From: Spirochaetales bacterium
GTDB lineage: Bacteria > Spirochaetota > Spirochaetia > DTKZ01
Assembly (NCBI GenBank): GCA_031280945.1
Contig: JAITGB010000230.1
Location: 1 to 5,090 of the forward strand
Length of the DNA stretch: 5,090 nt
Direction of reading: 5' to 3'
In this document: one piece after another, positions 1 through 4,837 of the stretch
Numbering within the stretch: position 1 is the first letter of the stretch
How the letters are laid out: every line of letters starts with the position of its first letter
Translations under genes and position numbers: made by a program
The notes under the pieces: generated by a model
Databases searched by the model: none
Seen by the model: only the letters and a program-made list of their open reading frames with translations
Told to the model about the DNA's origin: nothing

Positions 1-170
1 GTAACAGGATACACAAAGGTTCCCATATCAACCGAAAAACCCGCGACAATACCAATTTTGAGGCTTGCAATATCGGCCAGCATCTGCGCCGCAAGGTAAG
101 AAGCGACAAGAACAACAGGCCAGACCAAAAAAACCCCGCCCGCAGGACGGGCGGGGGCTCCAAAAGACAC
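1..170 (-). CDS. yhhQ: Queuosine precursor transporter, YhhQ/VUT (DUF165) family, N-terminal part only
   Basis: Reading leftwards from a GTG at 170-168, an open frame of 56 codons runs off the window edge. It begins MSFGAPARPAGG, followed by a hydrophobic helix (about residues 13-27, FLVWPVVLVASYLAA), then ADIASLKIGIVAGFSVDMG and TFVYPV. This pattern of a first membrane helix, an N/D-x-x-A-x-K-type segment and a G-x-x-x-x-P stretch leading into helix two is what I know from VUT_1/YhhQ inner-membrane proteins, which import the queuosine precursors preQ0 or preQ1 for tRNA modification. The start is fixed by AAGGAG at 183-178, seven bases upstream. The Shine-Dalgarno is the tail of a preQ1-I riboswitch, which independently supports the assignment. 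The gene follows rlpA on the same strand after 112 bases. An intrinsic-terminator shape lies within codons 5-15. The rest of the protein, including further helices, is outside the window, so the family call rests on the N-terminus and the riboswitch. Confidence 0.78.
   Translation of the reverse strand, partial: MSFGAPARPAGGVFLVWPVVLVASYLAAQMLADIASLKIGIVAGFSVDMGTFVYPV
127..156 (-). terminator. Terminator-shaped hairpin inside the 5' end of the transporter frame
   Basis: On the minus strand CCCCGCCCG (156-148) pairs perfectly with CGGGCGGGG (142-134) across the 5-base loop TCCTG, and seven T follow at 133-127. This is a textbook rho-independent terminator, but it lies within codons 5-15 of the transporter, encoding roughly APARPAGGVFL. 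On the plus strand no T run follows, so it can act only in the gene's own direction. It may couple riboswitch-mediated loss of translation to premature termination. It could also be an accidental product of proline/alanine/glycine-rich coding. The hairpin is seen directly; its function is inferred. Confidence 0.6.
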
Positions 171-177
171 TATAAAA

Positions 178-215
178 CTCCTTGTTTTTGTTCAGGCGGG
201 TTTCCGCGACCGCCT
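178..215 (-). promoter_or_regulatory. preQ1-I riboswitch (compact type, translational control)
   Basis: On the minus strand a perfect 6-bp stem, AGGCGG (215-210) with CCGCCT (199-194), encloses the 10-base loop TCGCGGAAAC. It is followed by an A-rich tail, GAACAAAAACAAGG (193-180), that runs straight into the Shine-Dalgarno AAGGAG (183-178). From memory, the Thermoanaerobacter tengcongensis preQ1-I aptamer has loop TCGCAGTAAC and tail TTAACAAAACAAGG with identical spacing. The equivalents of the ligand-pairing loop C (C200), the contacting U (T209) and the tail A (A185) are present. So are the loop and tail bases that form the pseudoknot there (C206 with G181, G204 with C184). Binding of preQ1 should therefore bury the Shine-Dalgarno of the transporter. 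No other class of riboswitch fits. Structure and function are inferred from the motif, not tested. Confidence 0.88.
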
Positions 216-282
216 TAGGGCAGGCTCCGGCAAGACATTACACAGTCATAGCCGGCAGCTTTACCCTAAAGTAAATTCTTCC

Positions 283-1338
283 CTAGTCCAGCCTGTAATA
301 CCTTCCCGGAGGCAACAGGGGAACCACGGGGGCCATAGGAACAGGATGATACCCTGACTCTTCCCGAATCCAAAGTTCAGGAAAACCGGCGGCTCCCAGC
401 CTGTCCGCCATGGGCCAAATATCCTGCGCGCGCACCCCAGGAATAACAATCCTGTAATAATCCATGTAACGCTCGAAAACAGGAGAGTAACCCGCGTCCC
501 TCGCTCTCTGCAGAGCAAACTGGGCATGACCCATATCAAGATAAGCTCCAACCTGGACAAGGTAGACTCCCACAGACCCCGCGGAAGGCATACCGGGAAT
601 AACCCTAGCCGCTCCCGGCGACAGCCTGTAACCCTGCAGAGGCTCTACTACTTCAGCAGGAGGAGAAGGCGGCAGCGGTTTAGGCTGCGGAATCACCTTC
701 GACGCATCGAGTATATCCCGTCCGTTGATTGTGATAGTAATAGTATTGTTTATGCCCGCCGGAGCAGATGGGGCTGCCGGAGCCGGAGCCGGAGCTGGTG
801 CGGGAGGAGGCGGTGGCGGCGGTTCAACTACTGGAGGAGGCGGTGGTGGGGGCGGCGGTTCAACCACGGGAGGAGGAGGAGGCGGTGGTGGAGGCGGCGG
901 CGGAATAGGCTTGGACTCCGCTACAACAGGCGGAGGAGGGGGCGGCGGAGGAGGGGGCGTTGGTTCTGGAGCCGGGGGCGGAGGCGCCGGTTCTGGAGCC
1001 GGAGGCGGCTGGGCCGCTCTTTTTCCCCCTAAAATCTCAATTGTTACAGGAGTCGAACCCGATTCCGGCATTTCCAGGTTTTTCGCGGCTTCCCGCGAAA
1101 GGTCGACAAGACGGTCCGGTTCGTTGGGGATACGGTTTGTTACCGTAACAATAACCTGCCGGTTATTATCAAGGTTTGTAACCCGCAGCCGTGTGCCGAA
1201 AGGCAGATTTGCATGAGAGGCGGCCAGAGCCAGCGACTCTGTTTTGTACCATGTAGCGTTTCCCCGCTGCACGTTTTGCGCCGCGCAGAGCATGGTAAAA
1301 ACCATACCCAGCATTAACACAGAAAGTACTCGTTTCAT
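283..1338 (-). CDS. RlpA-like secreted protein: degenerate double-psi beta-barrel, polyproline linker, C-terminal SPOR domain
   Basis: This 351-residue protein starts at ATG 1338-1336, with GAGG at 1349-1346 seven bases upstream. Residues 1-20 are a signal peptide (MKRVLSVLMLGMVFTMLCAA, probable cut before Q21; C18 gives at best a poor lipobox). Residues 26-105 resemble the RlpA double-psi beta-barrel: ATWY (28-31), SHANLPFGT (41-49), RVTNL (52-56) and DRLVDLSREAA (75-85). Compared with enzymatically active RlpA lytic transglycosylases, the TASGExFD stretch that carries catalytic acids is missing and the NDRGP motif reads TNRIP, so the catalytic Asp is Asn. Residues 111-183 are almost pure proline with VVE/VVA spacers. 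Residues about 255-327 look like a SPOR domain (VYLVQVGAY, then YYRIVIPG), which binds denuded septal peptidoglycan. The protein is probably a periplasmic or wall-bound factor at division sites that has lost glycan cleavage. The domain order is typical of RlpA, though the linker is unusually proline-rich. Confidence 0.82.
   Translation of the reverse strand: MKRVLSVLMLGMVFTMLCAAQNVQRGNATWYKTESLALAASHANLPFGTRLRVTNLDNNRQVIVTVTNRIPNEPDRLVDLSREAAKNLEMPESGSTPVTIEILGGKRAAQPPPAPEPAPPPPAPEPTPPPPPPPPPPVVAESKPIPPPPPPPPPPPPVVEPPPPPPPPPVVEPPPPPPPAPAPAPAPAAPSAPAGINNTITITINGRDILDASKVIPQPKPLPPSPPAEVVEPLQGYRLSPGAARVIPGMPSAGSVGVYLVQVGAYLDMGHAQFALQRARDAGYSPVFERYMDYYRIVIPGVRAQDIWPMADRLGAAGFPELWIREESGYHPVPMAPVVPLLPPGRYYRLD
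790..1008 (-). repeat. Low-complexity CCN (proline-codon) tract encoding the RlpA-like linker
   Basis: About 73 codons are nearly all proline, arranged as runs of about 10, 12, 9 and 7 prolines separated by VVAESKPI, VVE and VVE, ending in an Ala-Pro alternation. The plus (template) strand reads as long GGN/GGAGGAGGCGG-like repeats, so the DNA is extremely strand-asymmetric and could form G-quadruplexes. The units PPPPPPPPPVVE are near-duplicates, suggesting growth by slippage. A rigid polyproline rod of this length could span part of the periplasm. Translation through it would be expected to depend on elongation factor P. Confidence 0.85.
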
Positions 1339-1422
1339 TTTTCTACCTCATCTCGCTTTATCAAAATCCCAGCCATGGCCCGGAAAAGTGAGCATCCTTT
1401 AGAACACTCAAATCACGCCGCG

Positions 1423-1452
1423 AATAAACTTACCCGCAGCATACCCCGTCAA
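1423..1452 (-). promoter_or_regulatory. Candidate promoter for the rlpA-like gene (proximal)
   Basis: On the minus strand TTGACG (1452-1447) and TTTATT (1428-1423) are 18 bp apart. They match the sigma-70 consensus at 5 of 6 and 4 of 6 positions. Transcription would begin near 1416, giving a leader of about 80 bases. It competes with a perfect TATAAT further upstream at 1498-1493. I cannot decide between them from sequence alone. Confidence 0.35.
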
Positions 1453-1492
1453 GCAGTCTCCCCTCTCCCAGTTTAACCCAAGACTTGGCTAC

Positions 1493-1498
1493 ATTATA
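1493..1498 (-). promoter_or_regulatory. Consensus TATAAT -10 box upstream of the rlpA-like gene (distal)
   Basis: A perfect TATAAT on the minus strand lies in a GGGTATATAATG context. Seventeen bases upstream the hexamer is only TTCCCT, so no good -35 box is present. If used, the leader would be about 150 bases. No riboswitch fold was recognised in that leader. A 15-codon mini-frame (ATG at 1394-1392) ends at the rlpA ribosome site but lacks its own. Confidence 0.3.
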
Positions 1499-1627
1499 TA
1501 CCCAAAATAAAATTAAGGGAATAGCTTTTGCCATAAAATTTTATATTTACGGCATTTTTTTCAAAAAACTTGAATAAAATTCACTATAAATGATGAAATA
1601 ATGTCTGTCAACAGAAAAAAAAGAGGA
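1499..1627. other. AT-rich intergenic stretch with a perfect 12-bp palindrome
   Basis: This sits between the rlpA promoter region and the structured repeat. It is much more AT-rich than its surroundings and contains the palindrome ATAAAATTTTAT at 1533-1544, flanked by TGCC and GGCA, then a T7 run. I see no gene and no convincing plus-strand promoter. It may be an upstream activating or curved-DNA segment, or a weak terminator; neither can be shown. Confidence 0.4.
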
Positions 1628-1816
1628 AATTTGGGCGCATCCCCCGCGCCTTTCCCCTTTCGGGAAAAGGCGCAAGGGTCGGGCTTTGCGGGGCTCCGCT
1701 TCGCTTCGGACTTGCCCGCAGGGCAAGTCGCCTCCGGCCCCCTCCAATCCGATGGTTTTGCGTACCTTGCGGTTCAGCGAACCGCTAAAATCAACGCAAA
1801 ACCCTTGCGCGCCAAA
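1628..1816 (+). repeat. Structured interspersed repeat, copy 1 (interrupted)
   Basis: This is homologous to the inverted copy at 3774-3897. It shares three conserved blocks with that copy: AATTTGGGCGCATCCC (1628-1643), GGGTCGGGCTTTGCGGGGCT (1676-1695) and CGGCCCCCTCCAATCC (1735-1750), plus a terminal CTTGCGC. Between blocks lie two hairpins. The first is GCGCCTTTCCC with GGGAAAAGGCGC (1646-1673, one bulged base). The second is GACTTGCCC/GGGCAAGTC around GCA (1709-1729), itself nested in GGGGC/GCCCC (1690-1694, 1737-1741). The outer ends also pair, TTTGGGCGCA (1630-1639) with TGCGCGCCAAA (1806-1816) with one bulge, so the whole unit closes into a multi-branched fold. A 53-base palindrome interrupts the 3' part. 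The frames that cross the element are products of its composition and have no recognisable protein. I recall similar GGGCG..GGGTCGGGCT..CAATCCC elements from Bacteroidetes genomes, but cannot verify kinship. Confidence 0.85.
1751..1803. repeat. Nested palindromic insertion within repeat copy 1
   Basis: Copy 2 reads CCAATCCCTTGCGC without a break, whereas here 53 extra bases separate CCAATCC from CTTGCGC. The extra segment has GGTTTTGCGT (1754-1763) pairing with ACGCAAAACC (1794-1803) and an inner GCGGTTC (1769-1775) pairing with GAACCGC (1779-1785) around AGC. A CC doublet flanks both ends and may be a 2-bp target duplication. It looks like a small non-coding insertion element in its own right. 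Loss from copy 2 is the alternative. Confidence 0.65.
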
Positions 1817-1835
1817 GGGCTGTACTTCTCCTTGC

Positions 1836-1864
1836 TTGACACTCGTGCGGCCCCCTCATAGGCT
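1836..1864 (+). promoter_or_regulatory. Candidate promoter of the DUF1638 gene, predicting a near-leaderless mRNA
   Basis: A perfect TTGACA (1836-1841) is followed after exactly 17 bp by TAGGCT (1859-1864), a 3-of-6 match that keeps the TA start and final T of the -10 box. The expected start of transcription is about 1871, two bases before the ATG at 1873. The only Shine-Dalgarno-like bases are a weak AGG at 1860-1862. Confidence 0.5.
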
Positions 1865-1872
1865 TTTTAAGT

Positions 1873-2616
1873 ATGTTCTTCAAGCTCCTTGCCTGCAATG
1901 TTTTTTTCCGCGAAATCTGCCTGCGGGCAGCCCAAGCCCCCCACGTCTACGACCTTGAGTTTACCGAAAAAGGCGAACACGACAGGCCGGAAACCCTGAG
2001 GGAGCTTTTACAGGACAAAATCAACGCTGCGGAAGCCTCCAGCAAAACCTACGACGCCATACTCCTCGCCTATGGGCTGTGCGGCAACGCCCTGTCGGGA
2101 CTGTCCGCGCGAAAAACCCGCCTCGTGGCTCCCCGCGCGCACGACTGCTGTACCCTCTTTCTTGGTTCAAAAGAGAGGTTCCGCACCCATTTTGCGGACA
2201 ATCCGAGCCGGCCTTTTAGTTCTTCCGGCTACATGGAGAGGGGGGGCGGCGCCGCACACACTCAAGGAGCCTCTGCCTGTCTGGGCCTTGACAAGAGTTA
2301 TGCCCAGTACGCCGCCCTCTACGGGGAGGAAAACGCCCGCTACATCATGGAAAGCCTTGCCCCCCCGGGGGAGGCTGCGGGAGAAAAAGAAGTTTTTTTT
2401 ATAGATATGCCGGAGACGGCTTTTCTCGGCTATGCGGAAAAATGCCGGAAGGAAGCCGAAGAAGCGGGAAAAACATTTACCTGCGTGGAGGGCGACAGCC
2501 GCCTCCTGTGCGGCCTTCTTCTCGGAGTGTGGCCGGAGGAAGAGTTTCTCGTCCTTGCTCCCGGCGAAAAAGTGCGGCCTGTCTACGATTGGGACGAGGT
2601 TATCCGCGCGGGGTAG
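1873..2616 (+). CDS. DUF1638 domain-containing protein
   Basis: This 247-residue soluble protein has no signal peptide or membrane helix. It matches the DUF1638 family along its whole length. It opens with FKLLACNVFFREI (residues 3-15), then DAILLAYGLCGNALSGL (61-77), APRAHDCCTLFLGSKERF (86-103), a GY/H-containing middle (119-140) and the C-terminal GDSRLLCGLLLGVW (207-220) and FLVLAPGEKV (225-234). The conserved C8, C70 and the H90-D91-C92-C93 cluster suggest a metal or thiol centre. No biochemical role is established to my knowledge. In other organisms I recall DUF1638 genes near corrinoid methyltransferase genes, but none is visible here. The start at 1873 is chosen because the family begins within a few residues of the ACN motif. 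It faces the aldo/keto reductase 112 bases away. The frame passes a G7 run (in MERGGG) and a T8 run (2393-2400), possible slippage sites, but remains intact. Confidence 0.8.
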   Translation: MFFKLLACNVFFREICLRAAQAPHVYDLEFTEKGEHDRPETLRELLQDKINAAEASSKTYDAILLAYGLCGNALSGLSARKTRLVAPRAHDCCTLFLGSKERFRTHFADNPSRPFSSSGYMERGGGAAHTQGASACLGLDKSYAQYAALYGEENARYIMESLAPPGEAAGEKEVFFIDMPETAFLGYAEKCRKEAEEAGKTFTCVEGDSRLLCGLLLGVWPEEEFLVLAPGEKVRPVYDWDEVIRAG

Positions 2617-2673
2617 CCGCCTGGCGCGGGTTTCCGGCGCTCTTGGTGAAGTTTATCCTGAAAACATTTTGGG

Positions 2674-2709
2674 GGGCGCGGGGGAGCCTTTGGCTTCTCC
2701 GCGCCCTTT
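2674..2709. terminator. Hairpin between convergent genes, probable shared terminator
   Basis: GGGCGCGG (2674-2681) pairs with CCGCGCCC (2699-2706). The stem continues inwards through G-C and G-T pairs to AGCC/GGCT around a TTT loop, about 15 pairs in all. It stands alone between the stop codons of the DUF1638 and aldo/keto reductase genes, which face each other. Only TTT follows on the plus strand and no T run follows on the minus strand, so termination in either direction may be inefficient or need help. Confidence 0.5.
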
Positions 2710-2728
2710 GCAGGAAAACGCGGACGCT

Positions 2729-3715
2729 TTAGGAGATAGCTTCGGCGTCCTTTTTCATGGCGGCGGCGTCCGCGGGGTCGAGCGTTATGTTTCCTCCGGT
2801 TACGTTTTCTTCAACCTGTGCGGTTGTGCGCGCGCCGACGAGGGCGTGGACGTTCTTTCCGTTTCCCTGCATGGCGGTCCAGGCAATGACGAGGTGCGTC
2901 ATGGTGCATGTATACTTGGCGCACAGGGGTTTCCATTTTTCTGTCAGCCCGACGATTTTTACGAGGTTTTCTTTCTGGAACCATTTGATTTTGCTTTTCG
3001 CAAGGCCCATGTTGACGGGGCTGTCCAGCGTGTACTTTCCGGTGAGTATGCCGCGCTCCAAGGGAGAGTAGCACTGGAAGGTAACGCTGTTTTTGTCGCA
3101 GAGGCTGAAGAATTTGTCTCCCAGGGCGCGGTCGAGCATACTGTACTTTTCCTGTATGAGGTCAAGTTCGCCGTACTTGACGTACTCGGCGAACTGTTCT
3201 TCGTTCAGGTTGGAGGCTCCTATTGCGCGGATTTTCCCGTCTTTTTTGAGTTTCATAAGAAAGCCCATGGTGTCGCTTATGGGTACGGGAAACTCGGGGA
3301 GGGCCTGCCAGTGTACGATGTAAATATCTATGTAATCGGTTTTCAGGCGCTTTAAGCTGTTTTCGATTTCTTCGGCTATGCTTTCGGGTTTGCTGTTCCG
3401 CAGGATTCGCACTCCGTCCCTTTCCATGAGGAGGGAGCCTTCTTTGGCGTCCCAGCGTATGCCGCACTTGGTGGAGAGGATGTAGTCTTTCCGTCTGCCT
3501 TCGAGGGCTTTGCCGACTACTTCTTCACTGTGGCCCAGGCCGTAGGCGGGGGCCGTGTCGAGAAGGGTGATTCCGAGTTCCCGCGCTTTGTGAATGGTTC
3601 TGACTGATTCCGGGTCATCACTGTGTCCCCAGTTGCTGTCTCCTCCTATGGCCCATGCTCCGATGCCTACAACAGAGGCTTCGATGCCCGATTTTCCGAT
3701 TTTCATCTGCTTCAT
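2729..3715 (-). CDS. Aldo/keto reductase family protein (NAD(P)H-dependent oxidoreductase)
   Basis: This 328-residue cytoplasmic protein has full aldo/keto-reductase length. The catalytic tetrad is visible: D53 and Y58 in LLDTAPAYGLGHSEE, K83 in STKCG and H135 in YIVHW. Further family marks are the N-terminal KSGIEASVVGIGAW, SLKRLKTDYIDIY before the His, IGASNL after strand six, CYSPLERGILTGKY and the cofactor-side GARTTAQVEEN near the C-terminus. It is closest in style to the bacterial YhdN/IolS-type general reductases, which reduce aldehydes or sugars. The substrate cannot be told. The open frame extends to a TTG at 3724, but GGAGG (3730-3726) would then be one base away. ATG at 3715 leaves ten bases and is preferred; another ATG follows at 3706. 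It is probably transcribed alone from the gap behind repeat copy 2, downstream of the outer-membrane gene. Confidence 0.93.
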   Translation of the reverse strand: MKQMKIGKSGIEASVVGIGAWAIGGDSNWGHSDDPESVRTIHKARELGITLLDTAPAYGLGHSEEVVGKALEGRRKDYILSTKCGIRWDAKEGSLLMERDGVRILRNSKPESIAEEIENSLKRLKTDYIDIYIVHWQALPEFPVPISDTMGFLMKLKKDGKIRAIGASNLNEEQFAEYVKYGELDLIQEKYSMLDRALGDKFFSLCDKNSVTFQCYSPLERGILTGKYTLDSPVNMGLAKSKIKWFQKENLVKIVGLTEKWKPLCAKYTCTMTHLVIAWTAMQGNGKNVHALVGARTTAQVEENVTGGNITLDPADAAAMKKDAEAIS

Positions 3716-3756
3716 GTCTTTCAATCCTCCAAAAGAAATTAAAGAAATCTGTTTTT

Positions 3757-3784
3757 ATTATCCACAAAAAAGAGGGGAGCGCAA
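3757..3784 (-). promoter_or_regulatory. Weak candidate promoter for the aldo/keto reductase
   Basis: On the minus strand GATAAT (3762-3757, 5 of 6) follows TTGCGC (3784-3779, 3 of 6) by 16 bp. The TTGCGC is the conserved 3' end of the structured repeat, so the repeat may supply the -35 side. Transcription would start near 3750, leaving about 35 bases before the ATG. Confidence 0.3.
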
Positions 3785-3897
3785 GGGATTGGAGGGGGCC
3801 GAAGGCGCATTGCCCGCAGGGCAATGCCGAAGCCCCGCAAAGCCCGACCCCTGCTTTTTTTGCCGGAGGCAAAAAAAGCGCGGGATGCGCCCAAATT
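3774..3897 (-). repeat. Structured interspersed repeat, copy 2 (uninterrupted)
   Basis: Read on the minus strand it has the same blocks as copy 1, in the same order: AATTTGGGCGCATCCC (3897-3882), GGGTCGGGCTTTGCGGGGCT (3850-3831) and CGGCCCCCTCCAATCCC, ending in TTGCGC (3784-3779). The first hairpin is a perfect 12-bp GCTTTTTTTGCC/GGCAAAAAAAGC around TCC (3879-3853). The second is GCATTGCCC/GGGCAATGC around TGC (3827-3807), nested in GGGGC/GCCCC. Arm sequences differ from copy 1 but pairing is kept, including two compensatory pair changes in the second hairpin. The ends GCGCA and TGCGC can pair. It begins about 20 bases after the stop of the outer-membrane gene and ends 58 bases before the reductase ATG, with the polarity of both. 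Confidence 0.85.
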
Positions 3898-3917
3898 CTG
3901 AATCTGAATATGCTGCT

Positions 3918-4829
3918 CTATAATTTGAGGGTGATGCCTGCCTGGAGCGCGGCGTAGATTTTGCCTTCTTTGTAGGAGTTGTATTTGTCTTTGAGAAAGA
4001 GTCCGGTTACAAGCGCTGCTGCGGCTGTGAGGCGGGGGCCGAGCGGGCTTTCCGCGCGGCAGAGGAGGGAGATGCGGCGGGATGAGTAGCCGGAGGCGGG
4101 GACCCAGAGGAGGCTGTGCATGAGGCCGGCTGTGAGGCGGGGGCTGAGGCTGTAGAGGACGAGGGTGTCGTTCGTGAGGAAGCTGTCGCGGCGCTTTAGG
4201 GCTGTGTCCGAGCTGGGGTCGTAGTAATAGCCGGGGCCTGTGCGCGGGCGGAAGAGGTCGTAGAGGGTAATGCCTGTCGCGCAGAGGAAGCTGAGGGGGC
4301 CGGCTTTGCCCTGGAGGACGGCGGTGAGGTTGTACTGGAAGGCTTCCGCGCTGGTGCGCTCTTCTTTGTCGAGGGCGCGTGAGTCCCATTCCGCGCTGTA
4401 GCCTGAGAGCGGTGAGTACCCGTAGCCGAAAGTATTGTAGTAGGTACTGAGCCCTGCGGATGCGCAGATGTCGAGAATGGCGACGGGGACTATGCGCACA
4501 TAGGCGGAGAGCGTGTCAAAGGCGGGGGTGAGCGCATTGTGCAGGCCGGCTTCGATGCGGCTTGAATCCCAGAGGAGGCCCTGGAGGTTGGGGAAGAGGG
4601 GCTGGCTGTAGTATATGCGGGTGTCCTGCGTGAGGCCCAGGGGGTTGACGGAGGCTCCTATGCCGGCGGAGAGTCTCCAGCCTGCCGGGTCTTTTTTGTC
4701 TTTCGGCGCGGGTGTTTGAGTTTCCGGCGCGGCGGAGGCGCGGGGCTCTTCCTGGCCCTTGAGTTCGGGGGGCTGGGCTGTGATGCACAGGAGGGCTATG
4801 CACACGAGGAGGGGTTTCTTTTTTCGCAT
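3918..4829 (-). CDS. Putative outer-membrane beta-barrel protein (hypothetical)
   Basis: The 303-residue protein has a signal peptide (MRKKKPLLVCIALLCITA, probable cut after A18). A short charged and proline-rich linker follows (19-48), then a body of alternating polar and hydrophobic stretches rich in Tyr, Gly, Ser and Leu. Examples are WRLSAGIGASVNPLGL (51-66), LSAYVRIVPVAILDICASAGLSTYYN (107-132), LSFLCATGITLYDLF (179-193), LVLYSLSPRLTAGLMHSLLW (223-242) and the end KIYAALQAGITLKL (290-303). This amphipathic pattern with a strand-like C-terminus is expected of an outer-membrane barrel, although the final residue is Leu rather than the usual Phe. Aromatic Tyr clusters (GYGYSPLSGY, 135-144; GYYYDP, 200-205) could be girdles or loops. 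I recognise no specific family. The start at 4829 has no Shine-Dalgarno and lies just behind a good promoter, implying a leaderless message. It could instead be a periplasmic protein. Confidence 0.7.
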   Translation of the reverse strand: MRKKKPLLVCIALLCITAQPPELKGQEEPRASAAPETQTPAPKDKKDPAGWRLSAGIGASVNPLGLTQDTRIYYSQPLFPNLQGLLWDSSRIEAGLHNALTPAFDTLSAYVRIVPVAILDICASAGLSTYYNTFGYGYSPLSGYSAEWDSRALDKEERTSAEAFQYNLTAVLQGKAGPLSFLCATGITLYDLFRPRTGPGYYYDPSSDTALKRRDSFLTNDTLVLYSLSPRLTAGLMHSLLWVPASGYSSRRISLLCRAESPLGPRLTAAAALVTGLFLKDKYNSYKEGKIYAALQAGITLKL

Positions 4830-4837
4830 GGTTTTTT

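Noticed and set aside
526..1216. Long plus-strand open frames rich in Arg/Trp or Gly opposite the RlpA-like gene
   Set aside because: They are shadows of the proline-codon tract. They have no ribosome site or domain and extreme composition, while the minus-strand frame has a signal peptide, RlpA motifs and SPOR.
1348..1394. Fifteen-codon leader peptide ahead of rlpA whose stop overlaps the GAGG ribosome site
   Set aside because: It has no proper ribosome site of its own (AAAGG abuts the ATG) and no attenuation structure or codon bias. Chance is sufficient.
1533..1566. Intrinsic terminator at the ATAAAATTTTAT palindrome before a T7 run
   Set aside because: The stem is almost all A-T with an interrupted TGCC/GGCA base, and no plus-strand gene ends upstream of it.
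1628..1816. Integron attC site or CRISPR-like repeat
   Set aside because: There are no GTTRRRY/RYYYAAC ends typical of attC, no regular spacer array and no integrase or cas gene in the window.
1547..1958. Open frames on both strands across the 1628-1816 repeat
   Set aside because: They follow the stem-loop structure, have no homology I can see, and the equivalent frames in copy 2 are different; the repeat explains them.
2432..3355. A 307-codon plus-strand frame antisense to the reductase
   Set aside because: It overlaps the DUF1638 end and most of the reductase, whose catalytic tetrad and family motifs are clear on the other strand. It has no recognisable protein features.
3739..4389. Pro/Arg/His-rich minus-strand frame overlapping the outer-membrane gene
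   Set aside because: It is a frame-shifted reading of the GC-rich gene. The 3918-4829 frame has a signal peptide, strand pattern and a fitted promoter.
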